14,982 bases of DNA from Syntrophomonadaceae bacterium (GTDB lineage Bacteria; Bacillota; Dethiobacteria; DTU022). The stretch spans positions 1 to 14,982 of the forward strand of contig SLBE01000086.1 in the NCBI GenBank assembly GCA_007126465.1. The letters are read 5' to 3'. The first letter of the stretch is position 1; the number at the start of each line of letters is the position of its first letter. Made by a program: the position numbers and the translations under genes. The notes beneath the pieces were generated by a model that was not told the origin of the DNA, did not search any database, and was given only the letters and a program-made list of their open reading frames with translations. Of this stretch, positions 1 to 7,285 are shown one piece after another.

Positions 1-3
1 ATG

Positions 4-108
4 GAAGTCAGAAATCCGCAACCAGGAAATTAATCAACGATTAAGTCTGAATTGGTTTTACCAGTATTATTTTTTTTCTGGTTCTCCGGCTATCTGACCT
101 CTGACTTC
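4..108. repeat. Inverted copies of a degenerate heptamer upstream of the formate dehydrogenase operon
   Basis: GAAGTCAGA at 4-12 is the exact reverse complement of TCTGACTTC at 100-108. The right arm belongs to a short run of heptamers: TCTGACC (93-99), TCTGACT (100-106) and the decayed TCTAAAC (107-113). The AT-rich DNA between the arms carries smaller symmetric elements, TGGT-TTT-ACCA at 53-63 and ACCAG (60-64) facing CTGGT (78-82) around a T run. I found no convincing sigma-A promoter in 1-127, although TATTAT at 65-70 could be a -10 with a poor -35. The left arm lies at the window edge and may continue outside. This could be a small intergenic repeat or chance. Confidence 0.3.
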
Positions 109-127
109 TAAACAGGAGGTCCTCAAT

Positions 128-622
128 ATGAGCACATTAGTTGAAAATGAAGAAACAGTAACCGAGGAAATAGATCTTAATAAAGTAGATGAACTGATCG
201 AACCCTATCTTGGGAAAAAAGAGATGCTTATCCCGGCTTTACAAAAAGTCCAGGATTATTTTGGCTACCTGCCCCGGCCTGCTGCCGAGCAGGTCTCAAA
301 ACGGATGATAATCCCCTTGAGCAGGCTTTATGGAGTGGCAACTTTTTATGCCCAGTTTAAAATGAAACCACGGGGCCGTTATATAATCAGGGTCTGCCAG
401 GGCACCGCCTGTCATATCCAGGGCAGCCCAAAAATTGCTGAACGGATCGAAGAAGAGTTAGGGATAGAAAGTGGAGAAACTACCGATGATTTACGTTTCA
501 CCCTGGAGGAAGTTGCCTGTATCGGAGCCTGTGCTCTTGCCCCGGTTATCATGATCAACGATAATCCCCACGGACGGCTTACTCCCGATAAAATTAAAGA
601 TATTCTTGAAAGTTATGAGTAA
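128..622 (+). CDS. NuoE-like [2Fe-2S] subunit (NADH dehydrogenase 24 kDa / HydC family) of the formate dehydrogenase complex
   Basis: This is a 164-residue thioredoxin-fold [2Fe-2S] subunit of the NuoE/HydC family, which passes electrons between the flavin subunit and the rest of an NAD-linked complex in the cytoplasm. The four cluster cysteines are visible as C90, C95 (VCQGTACH), C131 and C135 (CIGACALAP), in the usual NuoE spacing. The preceding helical part has the family hallmarks YLP and LYGVATFYAQF. Length is normal for the family. The ATG at 128 follows a strong AGGAGGT at 114-120 with a 7-nt gap. It is the first gene of a run ending in fdhA and fdhD, so it is most likely the small subunit of an NAD(P)-linked formate dehydrogenase rather than of complex I. 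The first 18 residues are acidic and non-conserved. Confidence 0.93.
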   Translation: MSTLVENEETVTEEIDLNKVDELIEPYLGKKEMLIPALQKVQDYFGYLPRPAAEQVSKRMIIPLSRLYGVATFYAQFKMKPRGRYIIRVCQGTACHIQGSPKIAERIEEELGIESGETTDDLRFTLEEVACIGACALAPVIMINDNPHGRLTPDKIKDILESYE

Positions 623-641
623 AATAACTGGAGGTTGCCAG

Positions 642-821
642 ATGGAAAAGTTTATTGATCACTGCTGTGAAAAATGTACCCACAGCAAAGAAAATCCCTG
701 CAAAGATTTTGTCAGATGTTGCCTGGAAGGGCCAATCTGTCATGAAAGTAAAGCCTGTGCCGATCAAAGGAAAGCGATGGTTGACAGGGTTGCTCTTAAT
801 GAGAAATTTACGGTTTGTTAA
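642..821 (+). CDS. Small cysteine-rich protein of unknown function between the NuoE-like and NuoF-like genes
   Basis: I do not recognise this family. The predicted product has 59 residues and nine cysteines: a CCxxC group at C8, C9 and C12, then C20, the pair C26-C27, C33, C39 and a terminal C59. That density suggests metal or Fe-S cluster binding, but the spacing matches no ferredoxin motif I know. There is no signal peptide or membrane segment. The ATG at 642 has GGAGGT at 630-635 with a 6-nt gap, so it looks truly translated. A longer reading from a TTG at 606 would overlap the preceding gene and has no ribosome-binding site. Its place inside the operon, 19 bases after the NuoE-like gene and 33 before the NuoF-like one, suggests a role in assembling or joining the electron-transfer module. 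That role is inference. Confidence 0.72.
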   Translation: MEKFIDHCCEKCTHSKENPCKDFVRCCLEGPICHESKACADQRKAMVDRVALNEKFTVC

Positions 822-854
822 ATTATTGCTATTAGTAGAGGGAGGTACGCTGAT

Positions 855-2672
855 TTGTATGAAAAACACCTCATGATCTGTGGAGCCACAGGCTGTCTTT
901 CATCGGGTTCAAATGCTGTTGAAAAAGCACTGGTGGAAGAGCTTGAGAAACATGGAATAAAAGATAAATATCGCCTGGTTATGGGTGGTTGCCCCGGTTT
1001 CTGTGAAGTAGGTCCGATTATCGTGGTTTATCCCGATGAAGTGTTTTACTGCCGCCTCAAACCAAAGGATATGACTGAACTGGTAGAAAAACACCTGGTG
1101 GGCGGCGAAATTGTTGAGCGCTTGTTATATAAAGGGCCTGATGTAGATGCCCCTGCCCGCTTTTATGATACAATTCCTTTCTATGCCAAACAAAAATTTA
1201 ATGTTTTAAGAAACAGCGGTATAGTTGATCCCGAAAGTATTGATCAATATATAATGCGGGGTGGTTACCGTGCCTTTACCAGGGCTTTAACCCTTGATCC
1301 TGCAGCTGTGTGCGAAGAGGTCAAGCAGGCCGGTTTGCGCGGCCGTGGTGGGGCCGGTTTTTCCACCGGCTTGAAGTGGGAATTTACCAACAAGGCGCCG
1401 GGAAATAAAAAATATGTTGTATGCAATGCAGACGAAGGTGACCCGGGCGCTTTTATGGACCGCAGTATCCTGGAAGGTGATCCGCACGCTATACTTGAAG
1501 GCATGTTGATCTGCGGACATGCTGTTGGGGCCAGTGAGGGTTATATCTACTGCCGTGCCGAATACCCCCTGGCAATTAAAAGATTGAGAATAGCGATTGA
1601 GCAGGCTGAAGAATATGGCCTGCTTGGCGAAAACATACTTGGGTACGGCTATAACTTTAAACTGCATATTAAAGAGGGAGCCGGCGCTTTTGTCTGTGGC
1701 GAAGAAACTGCTCTCCTGGCTTCCATAGAAGGAAAAAGAGGAATGCCCCGCCCCCGACCCCCTTTCCCGGCTCAATCGGGCCTTTTTGGTAAACCGACAA
1801 CAATCAATAACGTGGAAACCCTGGCCAATGTCCCCATCATACTTAAAGAAGGGGGCGCTGTTGAATTTATGAAGGTCGGAACGGAGGGCAGCAAAGGCAC
1901 CAAGGTTTTTGCCCTGGCCGGCAAGATCCGTAACACGGGTCTGTGTGAAGTGCCAATGGGTATTACTATCCGGGAAATTATCTATGATGTCGGAGGCGGC
2001 ATCAAGGGAGGGCGGGACTTCAAGGCCGTGCAGGCCGGAGGCCCTTCGGGCGGCTGTATTCCAGCCGAGCAAATCGATCTGCCTATCGATTACGATTCTT
2101 TAAATGAGGCAGGCGCTATTATGGGTTCAGGCGGCCTTGTGGTGATGGATGAAAGAACCTGCATGGTTGACCTGGCCCGCTATTTCCTAAGCTTTACCCA
2201 GAAAGAATCCTGCGGCAAATGCACGCCCTGTCGCGAGGGAACCAAGCGGATGCTCGAGATATTAAACCGCATTTCTGAAGGACAGGGGACACCCCGCGAT
2301 CTTGATACCCTCGACAGCCTGGCCGCCAGCATCAAGGACAGCTCACTCTGCGGTCTCGGGCAAACCTGCCCCAACCCGGTTCTAAGTACTATCAGGTATT
2401 TTAAAAACGAATACGAAGAGCATATTAATGAGCATTACTGCCGGGCCGGGGTTTGCAAGGAACTCTTTAATTACTGGATTGACCAGGAGAAGTGTACCGG
2501 CTGCACCGCCTGTGTACGGGCCTGTCCGGTTGATGCCATCGAAGGTGAAAAGAAGGAGCCGCATGAAATTATTCAGGAACTCTGTACCCGTTGTGGCAGC
2601 TGTATAGAAAAATGCCCCCAGGACTGTATCCTGATTACCCGTGTTGGGAGTGAAGCAGATGTCAGCAATTAA
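855..2672 (+). CDS. NuoF/HydB-like flavoprotein subunit (FMN, NAD(P), multiple Fe-S clusters) of formate dehydrogenase
   Basis: The 605-residue protein has the layout of HydB from electron-bifurcating hydrogenases and their formate dehydrogenase counterparts. Residues 1-110 are an N-terminal thioredoxin-like [2Fe-2S] domain (C9, C14, C46, C50). The NuoF core follows, with the glycine-rich flavin/NAD loop GRGGAGF at 163-169, the NADEGDPGAF segment at 191-200, an SLBB-like part, and the [4Fe-4S] ligands C453, C456, C459 and C499. Residues 545-590 form a two-cluster ferredoxin domain (C547/C550/C553/C557 and C577/C580/C583/C587). The start is a TTG at 855, 8 nt after GAGGGAGGT; the first in-frame ATG (873) has no such site and would trim the [2Fe-2S] domain. 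The gene overlaps the fdhA start by 14 bases, implying translational coupling. It probably exchanges electrons with NAD(P) and perhaps ferredoxin; bifurcation itself is inferred from architecture. Confidence 0.93.
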   Translation: MYEKHLMICGATGCLSSGSNAVEKALVEELEKHGIKDKYRLVMGGCPGFCEVGPIIVVYPDEVFYCRLKPKDMTELVEKHLVGGEIVERLLYKGPDVDAPARFYDTIPFYAKQKFNVLRNSGIVDPESIDQYIMRGGYRAFTRALTLDPAAVCEEVKQAGLRGRGGAGFSTGLKWEFTNKAPGNKKYVVCNADEGDPGAFMDRSILEGDPHAILEGMLICGHAVGASEGYIYCRAEYPLAIKRLRIAIEQAEEYGLLGENILGYGYNFKLHIKEGAGAFVCGEETALLASIEGKRGMPRPRPPFPAQSGLFGKPTTINNVETLANVPIILKEGGAVEFMKVGTEGSKGTKVFALAGKIRNTGLCEVPMGITIREIIYDVGGGIKGGRDFKAVQAGGPSGGCIPAEQIDLPIDYDSLNEAGAIMGSGGLVVMDERTCMVDLARYFLSFTQKESCGKCTPCREGTKRMLEILNRISEGQGTPRDLDTLDSLAASIKDSSLCGLGQTCPNPVLSTIRYFKNEYEEHINEHYCRAGVCKELFNYWIDQEKCTGCTACVRACPVDAIEGEKKEPHEIIQELCTRCGSCIEKCPQDCILITRVGSEADVSN

Positions 2673-5100
2673 TATTACTGTTGATGGAATAGAAATTGAA
2701 GTGGAATCGGGAACAACAATTCTCCAGGCAGCTCGTCAGCTGGGGATCGATATCCCCACTTTCTGTTATGATGCAGAGCTGCCCCCGAACGGAGCCTGCC
2801 GGATCTGCGTGGTTGAAGTAGAAAAAGCCCGAACCCTGGTAGCTTCCTGTGTGGCCCCGGTTGCCCCGGGGATGGTTATTCATACTGAATCTGAAAGGGT
2901 TGTCAGTGCCCGTAAAGCTGTTTTAACCTTGATGGTAGCCAATCACCCCCTTGATTGCATCACCTGTCAAAAGACCGGTGAGTGCAAGCTGCAGGATTAC
3001 TGCTACCGTTACGGTGTTGCCGACAGTGACTTTGGGGGCGAAGTAAAAGAATTGTCCCATGATGCCAGCAATGCTTTTTTTATTCGTGATATGAACAAAT
3101 GCATCCTCTGCGGTGTTTGTGTCGGCAAGTGCCAGGATGTTGTCGGTGCCGGAGCTATTGATTTCACCAGGCGCGGTTTTGTTGCCAATGTCGGCCCGGC
3201 CTACGAGGACAGAATTGAAGATTCCACCTGTGTTTTTTGCGGATTATGTATTGACAGCTGCCCTGTTGGCGCCCTTACCCCTAAGTATCTCCTTGGCAGG
3301 GGACGACCCTGGGAGATAGAGAAAACAGAGACAATTTGCCCTTATTGCAGTATTGGCTGTAACATTAACCTGCATGTAAAAGACAACGAAGTTATCGAGG
3401 TTACCCCGGTGGACAATAACCCGGTTAACCGCGGACACCTTTGCGTTAAAGGCAAATTTGGCTGGGATTACCTGAAAAGCAGTGATCGCCTCACCAAACC
3501 GCTTGTTAAGTCAAACGGCGTTTTTGTCGAAGTAAGCTGGGGCGAGGCTCTTGGATATATTGCTGATCAAATTGAAGAAATAATTGACCGCTATGGAAGC
3601 GAAGCCCTGATGGGGCTCTGTTCACCTAAATCCACCAATGAGGAGAGCTACCTGTTCCAAAAGCTGATCCGTTCGCTGGGGACCAACAATATTGACAGCT
3701 ATACCAGGCATTGCCATGCTTCTGCGGTCGATGGCATGATGGAGGCATTTGGCAGCGCTGCTTTAACCAACAGCATTGAAGAGCTGGCATCAACTGACGC
3801 GATATTTGTCATAGCTGCTGATCCTGCTGAAAGCCATCCCATTATCGGTTACCGGATCCGGGAAGCGGTTCGCAAAGGTGCCGATCTGATTGTTGCCGAT
3901 CCTGAATTGATTGGTTTAACTGATCTTGCCGGCCACTACCTGCCGCTTAAAGCAGGCAGTGAGATAGAGCTGGTTAATGCCATCGCTAATGTTATCCTGG
4001 AAGAAAGATTGCAGGATCAGGCATTTATAGACAAAAGAACGGAAGGCTTTGCTGAGTTTGAAAAAGCAGTAGCAGGTTATACCCCTCAGTCTGTCACGGA
4101 GAAAACAGGTTTAAGCGAAGAGGAAATAAGAGAAGCTGCCAGGGCTTATGCAGCGGCAGAAAAGGCTGCGATAATCTCAACTGTAGGGATTGATCATGCT
4201 GCCGGTAATGAGAAGCTGGTGCTGGCTCTGGCAAACCTGGCTCTGCTTACCGGTAACCTTGGTAAAGAGTCAGCCGGTTTATATCTGCCCTATGGCGAAA
4301 ACAACCTGCAGGGAGTTTCTGATATGGGCGTACTACCTGCAGTCCTTACCGGTTACCAGCACTTAAAAGATAAAGCAGTACGGGAGAAATTTGGCCGGGC
4401 CTGGGGAATTGAAATTGGCGAGAAACCAGGGGTATCGGCGGCAGATATTTTCGAAGGTGATAAAAAGGATCAGGTAAAAGCCATGCTTATTCTGGATGAA
4501 AATCCGGTCTCATGCCTGGGCGGCGATGATTCTGATGCTGCAGCTTTATTAAAGAATCTTGACTTTCTGGTTGTTCAGGATATCTTTATGACCGAAACTG
4601 CGGCGCTTGCTGATGTTGTCCTGCCTGCTGCAGCTTTTGCTGAACAGCAGGGCACATATACCAATACTGAAAGAAGAGTTCAGCTAAGCTATCCCGCTGT
4701 TGAATCACCCGGTGAAGCATATCCGGGTTGGGCGATTATTGCCGAACTGGCTGGTTGGCTTGGCCTGGAGTGGGACTATGATTATCCCGGGGACATATTT
4801 ACTGAAATGGCGGCGCTTACTCCACAGTATGCCGGTATTTCCTATGATCGGCTTGCTGCAGAAGGAAGTCTGCAGTGGCCCTGTCCATCAGATGATCATC
4901 CCGGCACTCCTTATCTTTATGAAGGACGGTTCGGTCGTGGTCTTGGGCTCTTTACTGTAGTGGAATGTGAACCTGTTTCGGGGCAGAGGATAGGATTGAG
5001 TGTAAAAGGAGCACTCTCTGATCATGCCTGCCAGTGTCAGAGTGTTAATATGAGCAAACGTTCAGTGATCAGCAATTTTATTAATGCCGATCGGAGGTGA
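2659..5100 (+). CDS. fdhA: Formate dehydrogenase alpha subunit, cysteine type, lacking the usual C-terminal domain
   Basis: This is a molybdopterin-dependent formate dehydrogenase catalytic subunit of 813 residues. Domains in order are an N-terminal [2Fe-2S] ferredoxin (C36, C47, C50, C64), a His-Cys [4Fe-4S] segment (H96, C100, C103, C109), two [4Fe-4S] ferredoxin motifs (C148-C158 and C191-C201), the molybdopterin [4Fe-4S] domain (C227, C230, C234, C262) with the nearby GKFG, and the large catalytic domain. RHCH at 351-354 aligns with the selenocysteine-histidine pair of E. coli FdhF, so C352 is the likely metal ligand and H353 its partner. The family segment around TPQYAGISY (721-729) and WPCP (740-743) is normal, but the sequence then departs after about residue 768. 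The usual C-terminal molybdopterin-dinucleotide-binding domain of 110 or more residues is absent, replaced by an unfamiliar tail; related proteins run near 890-900 residues. The ATG at 2659 follows GGGAGTG. Activity without that domain is uncertain. Confidence 0.88.
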   Translation: MSAINITVDGIEIEVESGTTILQAARQLGIDIPTFCYDAELPPNGACRICVVEVEKARTLVASCVAPVAPGMVIHTESERVVSARKAVLTLMVANHPLDCITCQKTGECKLQDYCYRYGVADSDFGGEVKELSHDASNAFFIRDMNKCILCGVCVGKCQDVVGAGAIDFTRRGFVANVGPAYEDRIEDSTCVFCGLCIDSCPVGALTPKYLLGRGRPWEIEKTETICPYCSIGCNINLHVKDNEVIEVTPVDNNPVNRGHLCVKGKFGWDYLKSSDRLTKPLVKSNGVFVEVSWGEALGYIADQIEEIIDRYGSEALMGLCSPKSTNEESYLFQKLIRSLGTNNIDSYTRHCHASAVDGMMEAFGSAALTNSIEELASTDAIFVIAADPAESHPIIGYRIREAVRKGADLIVADPELIGLTDLAGHYLPLKAGSEIELVNAIANVILEERLQDQAFIDKRTEGFAEFEKAVAGYTPQSVTEKTGLSEEEIREAARAYAAAEKAAIISTVGIDHAAGNEKLVLALANLALLTGNLGKESAGLYLPYGENNLQGVSDMGVLPAVLTGYQHLKDKAVREKFGRAWGIEIGEKPGVSAADIFEGDKKDQVKAMLILDENPVSCLGGDDSDAAALLKNLDFLVVQDIFMTETAALADVVLPAAAFAEQQGTYTNTERRVQLSYPAVESPGEAYPGWAIIAELAGWLGLEWDYDYPGDIFTEMAALTPQYAGISYDRLAAEGSLQWPCPSDDHPGTPYLYEGRFGRGLGLFTVVECEPVSGQRIGLSVKGALSDHACQCQSVNMSKRSVISNFINADRR

Positions 5101-5106
5101 TCGGGA

Positions 5107-6459
5107 TTGGCAAAATTAATATTTCCCGATCACTTTACCTGGGGAGCTGCTACCTCATCATACCAGATTGAAGGAGCTCCTGCTGCTGACGGTAAAGGTG
5201 AGTCAATCTGGGATCGCTTTACCCATACTCCGGGTAATATCTGGAATGGAGAGAATGGTGACCTGGCCTGCAACCATTATCACCTGTACCCTGATGATGT
5301 TCAGTTAATGGCTGACCTTGGTTTGCAATCCTACCGCTTTTCCATTTCCTGGCCGCGAATTTTTCCGGCAGGTGGCGGAAAGCCAAACCAAAAAGGCATG
5401 GATTTTTATCGCCGGCTGGTCGATCTACTGTTGCAGCATGGAATTAAGCCAGCGGTAACTCTCTATCACTGGGACTTGCCCCAGGCTTTACAGGATAATG
5501 GCGGCTGGGCCAACCGGGATACGGCCCGCTATTTTGAGCATTATGCCGCCTATGTTTTTGAAAACCTCGATCTTCCTGTTGACCTCTGGGTAACCCTAAA
5601 TGAGCCCTGGGTTTCTGCTTTCCTCGGCCATGCGCTTGGAGTGCATGCCCCCGGAGAAAATGATTTCAGCAAGGCGCTGCGGGTTTCACATCACCTGCTG
5701 CTTGCCCACGGACTTGCCGTTCGCTCTTTCCGTGAAAGCGGCAGGAAAAATGAACCGATTGGTATTACTTTAAACCTGGCCCCGGTGCACCCGGCATCAG
5801 ACAGTGATGCGGACAAGAATCAGGCCCGGCGTGCAGATGGCTTTATGAACCGCTGGTTCCTGGATCCCGTTTTTACAGGAACTTACCCGCGGGATATGGT
5901 AGAAATCTTTTCCCGTTCATTTGAAATGCCTGTCATTATAGAAGAAGACGGTGCAATTATTTCTTCCCCTGTTGATTTTCTAGGTGTTAACAATTATACC
6001 AGGATCGTTGTCCGGGCCGGCAGTTCTGATGATGATTTTATGGGCAGCCCGGTTAATCCGCCTGATGCCGAATATACCGAAATGGGCTGGGAAATATATC
6101 CGCAGGGTATTTATGAGCTGCTAATCCGCCTGCATAATGAATACCAGCCGCCGAAGCTCTATATTACTGAGAATGGAGCCGCTTTTGCTGATGAAGTAAA
6201 TGAGTTTGGGGAAATTAATGATTCGCAGCGGATTGACTACCTGCAGGCTTATATCAGGGAAGCCTGGAATGCCCTGCAGGAGGGTGTGCCTTTAGAGGGT
6301 TATTACGCCTGGTCGCTGCTGGATAATTTTGAATGGAGCTTTGGTTACAGCAGAAGGTTCGGATTAGTCTACGTAGACTTTTCAACCCTGCAGCGTATAC
6401 CGAAGAATAGTGCTTATTGGTACAGGGACTTGATCAGCCGGAACGGTTTGGAGGTTTAA
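5107..6459 (+). CDS. Glycoside hydrolase family 1, beta-glucosidase/6-phospho-beta-glucosidase type
   Basis: This is a 450-residue cytoplasmic TIM-barrel enzyme of glycoside hydrolase family 1, the full length for the family and with no signal peptide. The N-terminal family signature is present (FTWGAATSSYQIEG, residues 10-23). The acid/base glutamate is E166 in TLNEP and the nucleophile E355 in YITENG. The SWPRI and WSLLDNFEW segments are also intact. It should hydrolyse beta-glucosides or related beta-glycosides; the exact sugar is not readable here. It starts at a TTG with GGAGGTGAT at 5093-5101, which overlaps the fdhA stop, and it ends one base before the fdhD GTG, so it appears co-transcribed with the formate dehydrogenase genes. 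No metabolic link is obvious. By eye its codon use resembles that of its neighbours. It may have been inserted where fdhA lost its 3' end. Confidence 0.94.
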   Translation: MAKLIFPDHFTWGAATSSYQIEGAPAADGKGESIWDRFTHTPGNIWNGENGDLACNHYHLYPDDVQLMADLGLQSYRFSISWPRIFPAGGGKPNQKGMDFYRRLVDLLLQHGIKPAVTLYHWDLPQALQDNGGWANRDTARYFEHYAAYVFENLDLPVDLWVTLNEPWVSAFLGHALGVHAPGENDFSKALRVSHHLLLAHGLAVRSFRESGRKNEPIGITLNLAPVHPASDSDADKNQARRADGFMNRWFLDPVFTGTYPRDMVEIFSRSFEMPVIIEEDGAIISSPVDFLGVNNYTRIVVRAGSSDDDFMGSPVNPPDAEYTEMGWEIYPQGIYELLIRLHNEYQPPKLYITENGAAFADEVNEFGEINDSQRIDYLQAYIREAWNALQEGVPLEGYYAWSLLDNFEWSFGYSRRFGLVYVDFSTLQRIPKNSAYWYRDLISRNGLEV

Positions 6460-6460
6460 A

Positions 6461-7273
6461 GTGAGCCGGGATAAATATATTTTGCACACGATTACCAGGA
6501 TTCGCAGTGGCGAAGACTACCTGGTTGAAGAGCTGGAAGACCGGGTAACAGTGGAAAAGCCGATTACCATTTATGTGAACGGCAGTGAGCTGGTAACTTT
6601 GTTGTGCACTCCGGAGAAAATTGACCGTCTTGCCCTCGGTTTTTTGCGTTCAGAAGGAATCCTGACCGGTGCTGATCAAATTGAGTCGATAAGGGTAAAA
6701 GATGAAGAGGGCCTGGTGGAGGTTGAATTAAAAGAAAAGTCCGGACTGGCTGAAAACCTTTACGGCAAAAGGACAGTAACCTCCGGCTGCGGAAAAGGGA
6801 CGGTTTTTTTTAATGTCCTGGACTCTATGCGCAGCAAGCCTCTGACGGGAGAAATGGAAGTCCCCGCAGATCGGATCCTCCAATTAATGGAAGAACTGCA
6901 GCAAAAAGCACAGCTTTTTAAAGATACCGGTGGAGTCCACAGTGCCGCCCTTGCAGACGATGAAAAAATTCTTTATTTTTATGAGGATATCGGGCGTCAT
7001 AATGCCATTGATAAAATTGTCGGTGAATGTTTGTTGGATGGCATTAACACTGATGATAAAACAATTATCACCAGCGGCCGTTTGAGTTCCGAGATACTTC
7101 TGAAAGCAGCAAAACTGCAGATACAGCTTATAATATCAAGAGCTGCGCCCACTTCGCTTTGTATAGAACTGGCTGAAAGCCTGAACATAACCCTGGTCGG
7201 TTTTGTCCGGGGCAGAAGACTCAATATTTACAGTCATAGGTGGCGTGTTAAGGGCTGGCAGGGTAAAAGTTAA
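6461..7273 (+). CDS. fdhD: Formate dehydrogenase accessory sulfurtransferase FdhD
   Basis: FdhD carries sulfur from a cysteine desulfurase to the molybdenum cofactor and is needed for active formate dehydrogenase. The 270-residue protein shows family segments: ALGFLRSEG (58-66), TSGCGKG (107-113), DTGGVHSAAL (155-164), EDIGRHNAIDK (175-185), TSGRLSSE (204-211) and a C-terminal GFVRGRRLNIYS (247-258). E. coli FdhD uses a CxxC pair in the central loop; here C110 is present but the second position is G113, so only one cysteine remains. The GTG start is preceded by GGAGGT at 6450-6455 with a 5-nt gap and lies one base after the beta-glucosidase stop. Its location at the end of the operon supports the upstream catalytic subunit being a formate dehydrogenase. 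It converges on the next gene with a 12-base gap and no clear terminator. Confidence 0.95.
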   Translation: MSRDKYILHTITRIRSGEDYLVEELEDRVTVEKPITIYVNGSELVTLLCTPEKIDRLALGFLRSEGILTGADQIESIRVKDEEGLVEVELKEKSGLAENLYGKRTVTSGCGKGTVFFNVLDSMRSKPLTGEMEVPADRILQLMEELQQKAQLFKDTGGVHSAALADDEKILYFYEDIGRHNAIDKIVGECLLDGINTDDKTIITSGRLSSEILLKAAKLQIQLIISRAAPTSLCIELAESLNITLVGFVRGRRLNIYSHRWRVKGWQGKS

Positions 7274-7285
7274 CATCTAAGAAGG

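Noticed and set aside
61..82. CCAG...CTGG around a T run as a terminator of an upstream gene
   Set aside because: The T run lies in the loop rather than after the stem, so it does not form an intrinsic terminator.
1287..2072. A 261-codon open frame on the minus strand
   Set aside because: It lies wholly inside the NuoF-like gene, whose protein is plainly conserved; the antisense product has no recognisable domain.
4950..5100. A simple frameshift hiding the missing FdhA domain
   Set aside because: The other plus-strand frames contain several stops, and the 150 bases cannot hold a domain of 110 or more residues; the next gene starts immediately.
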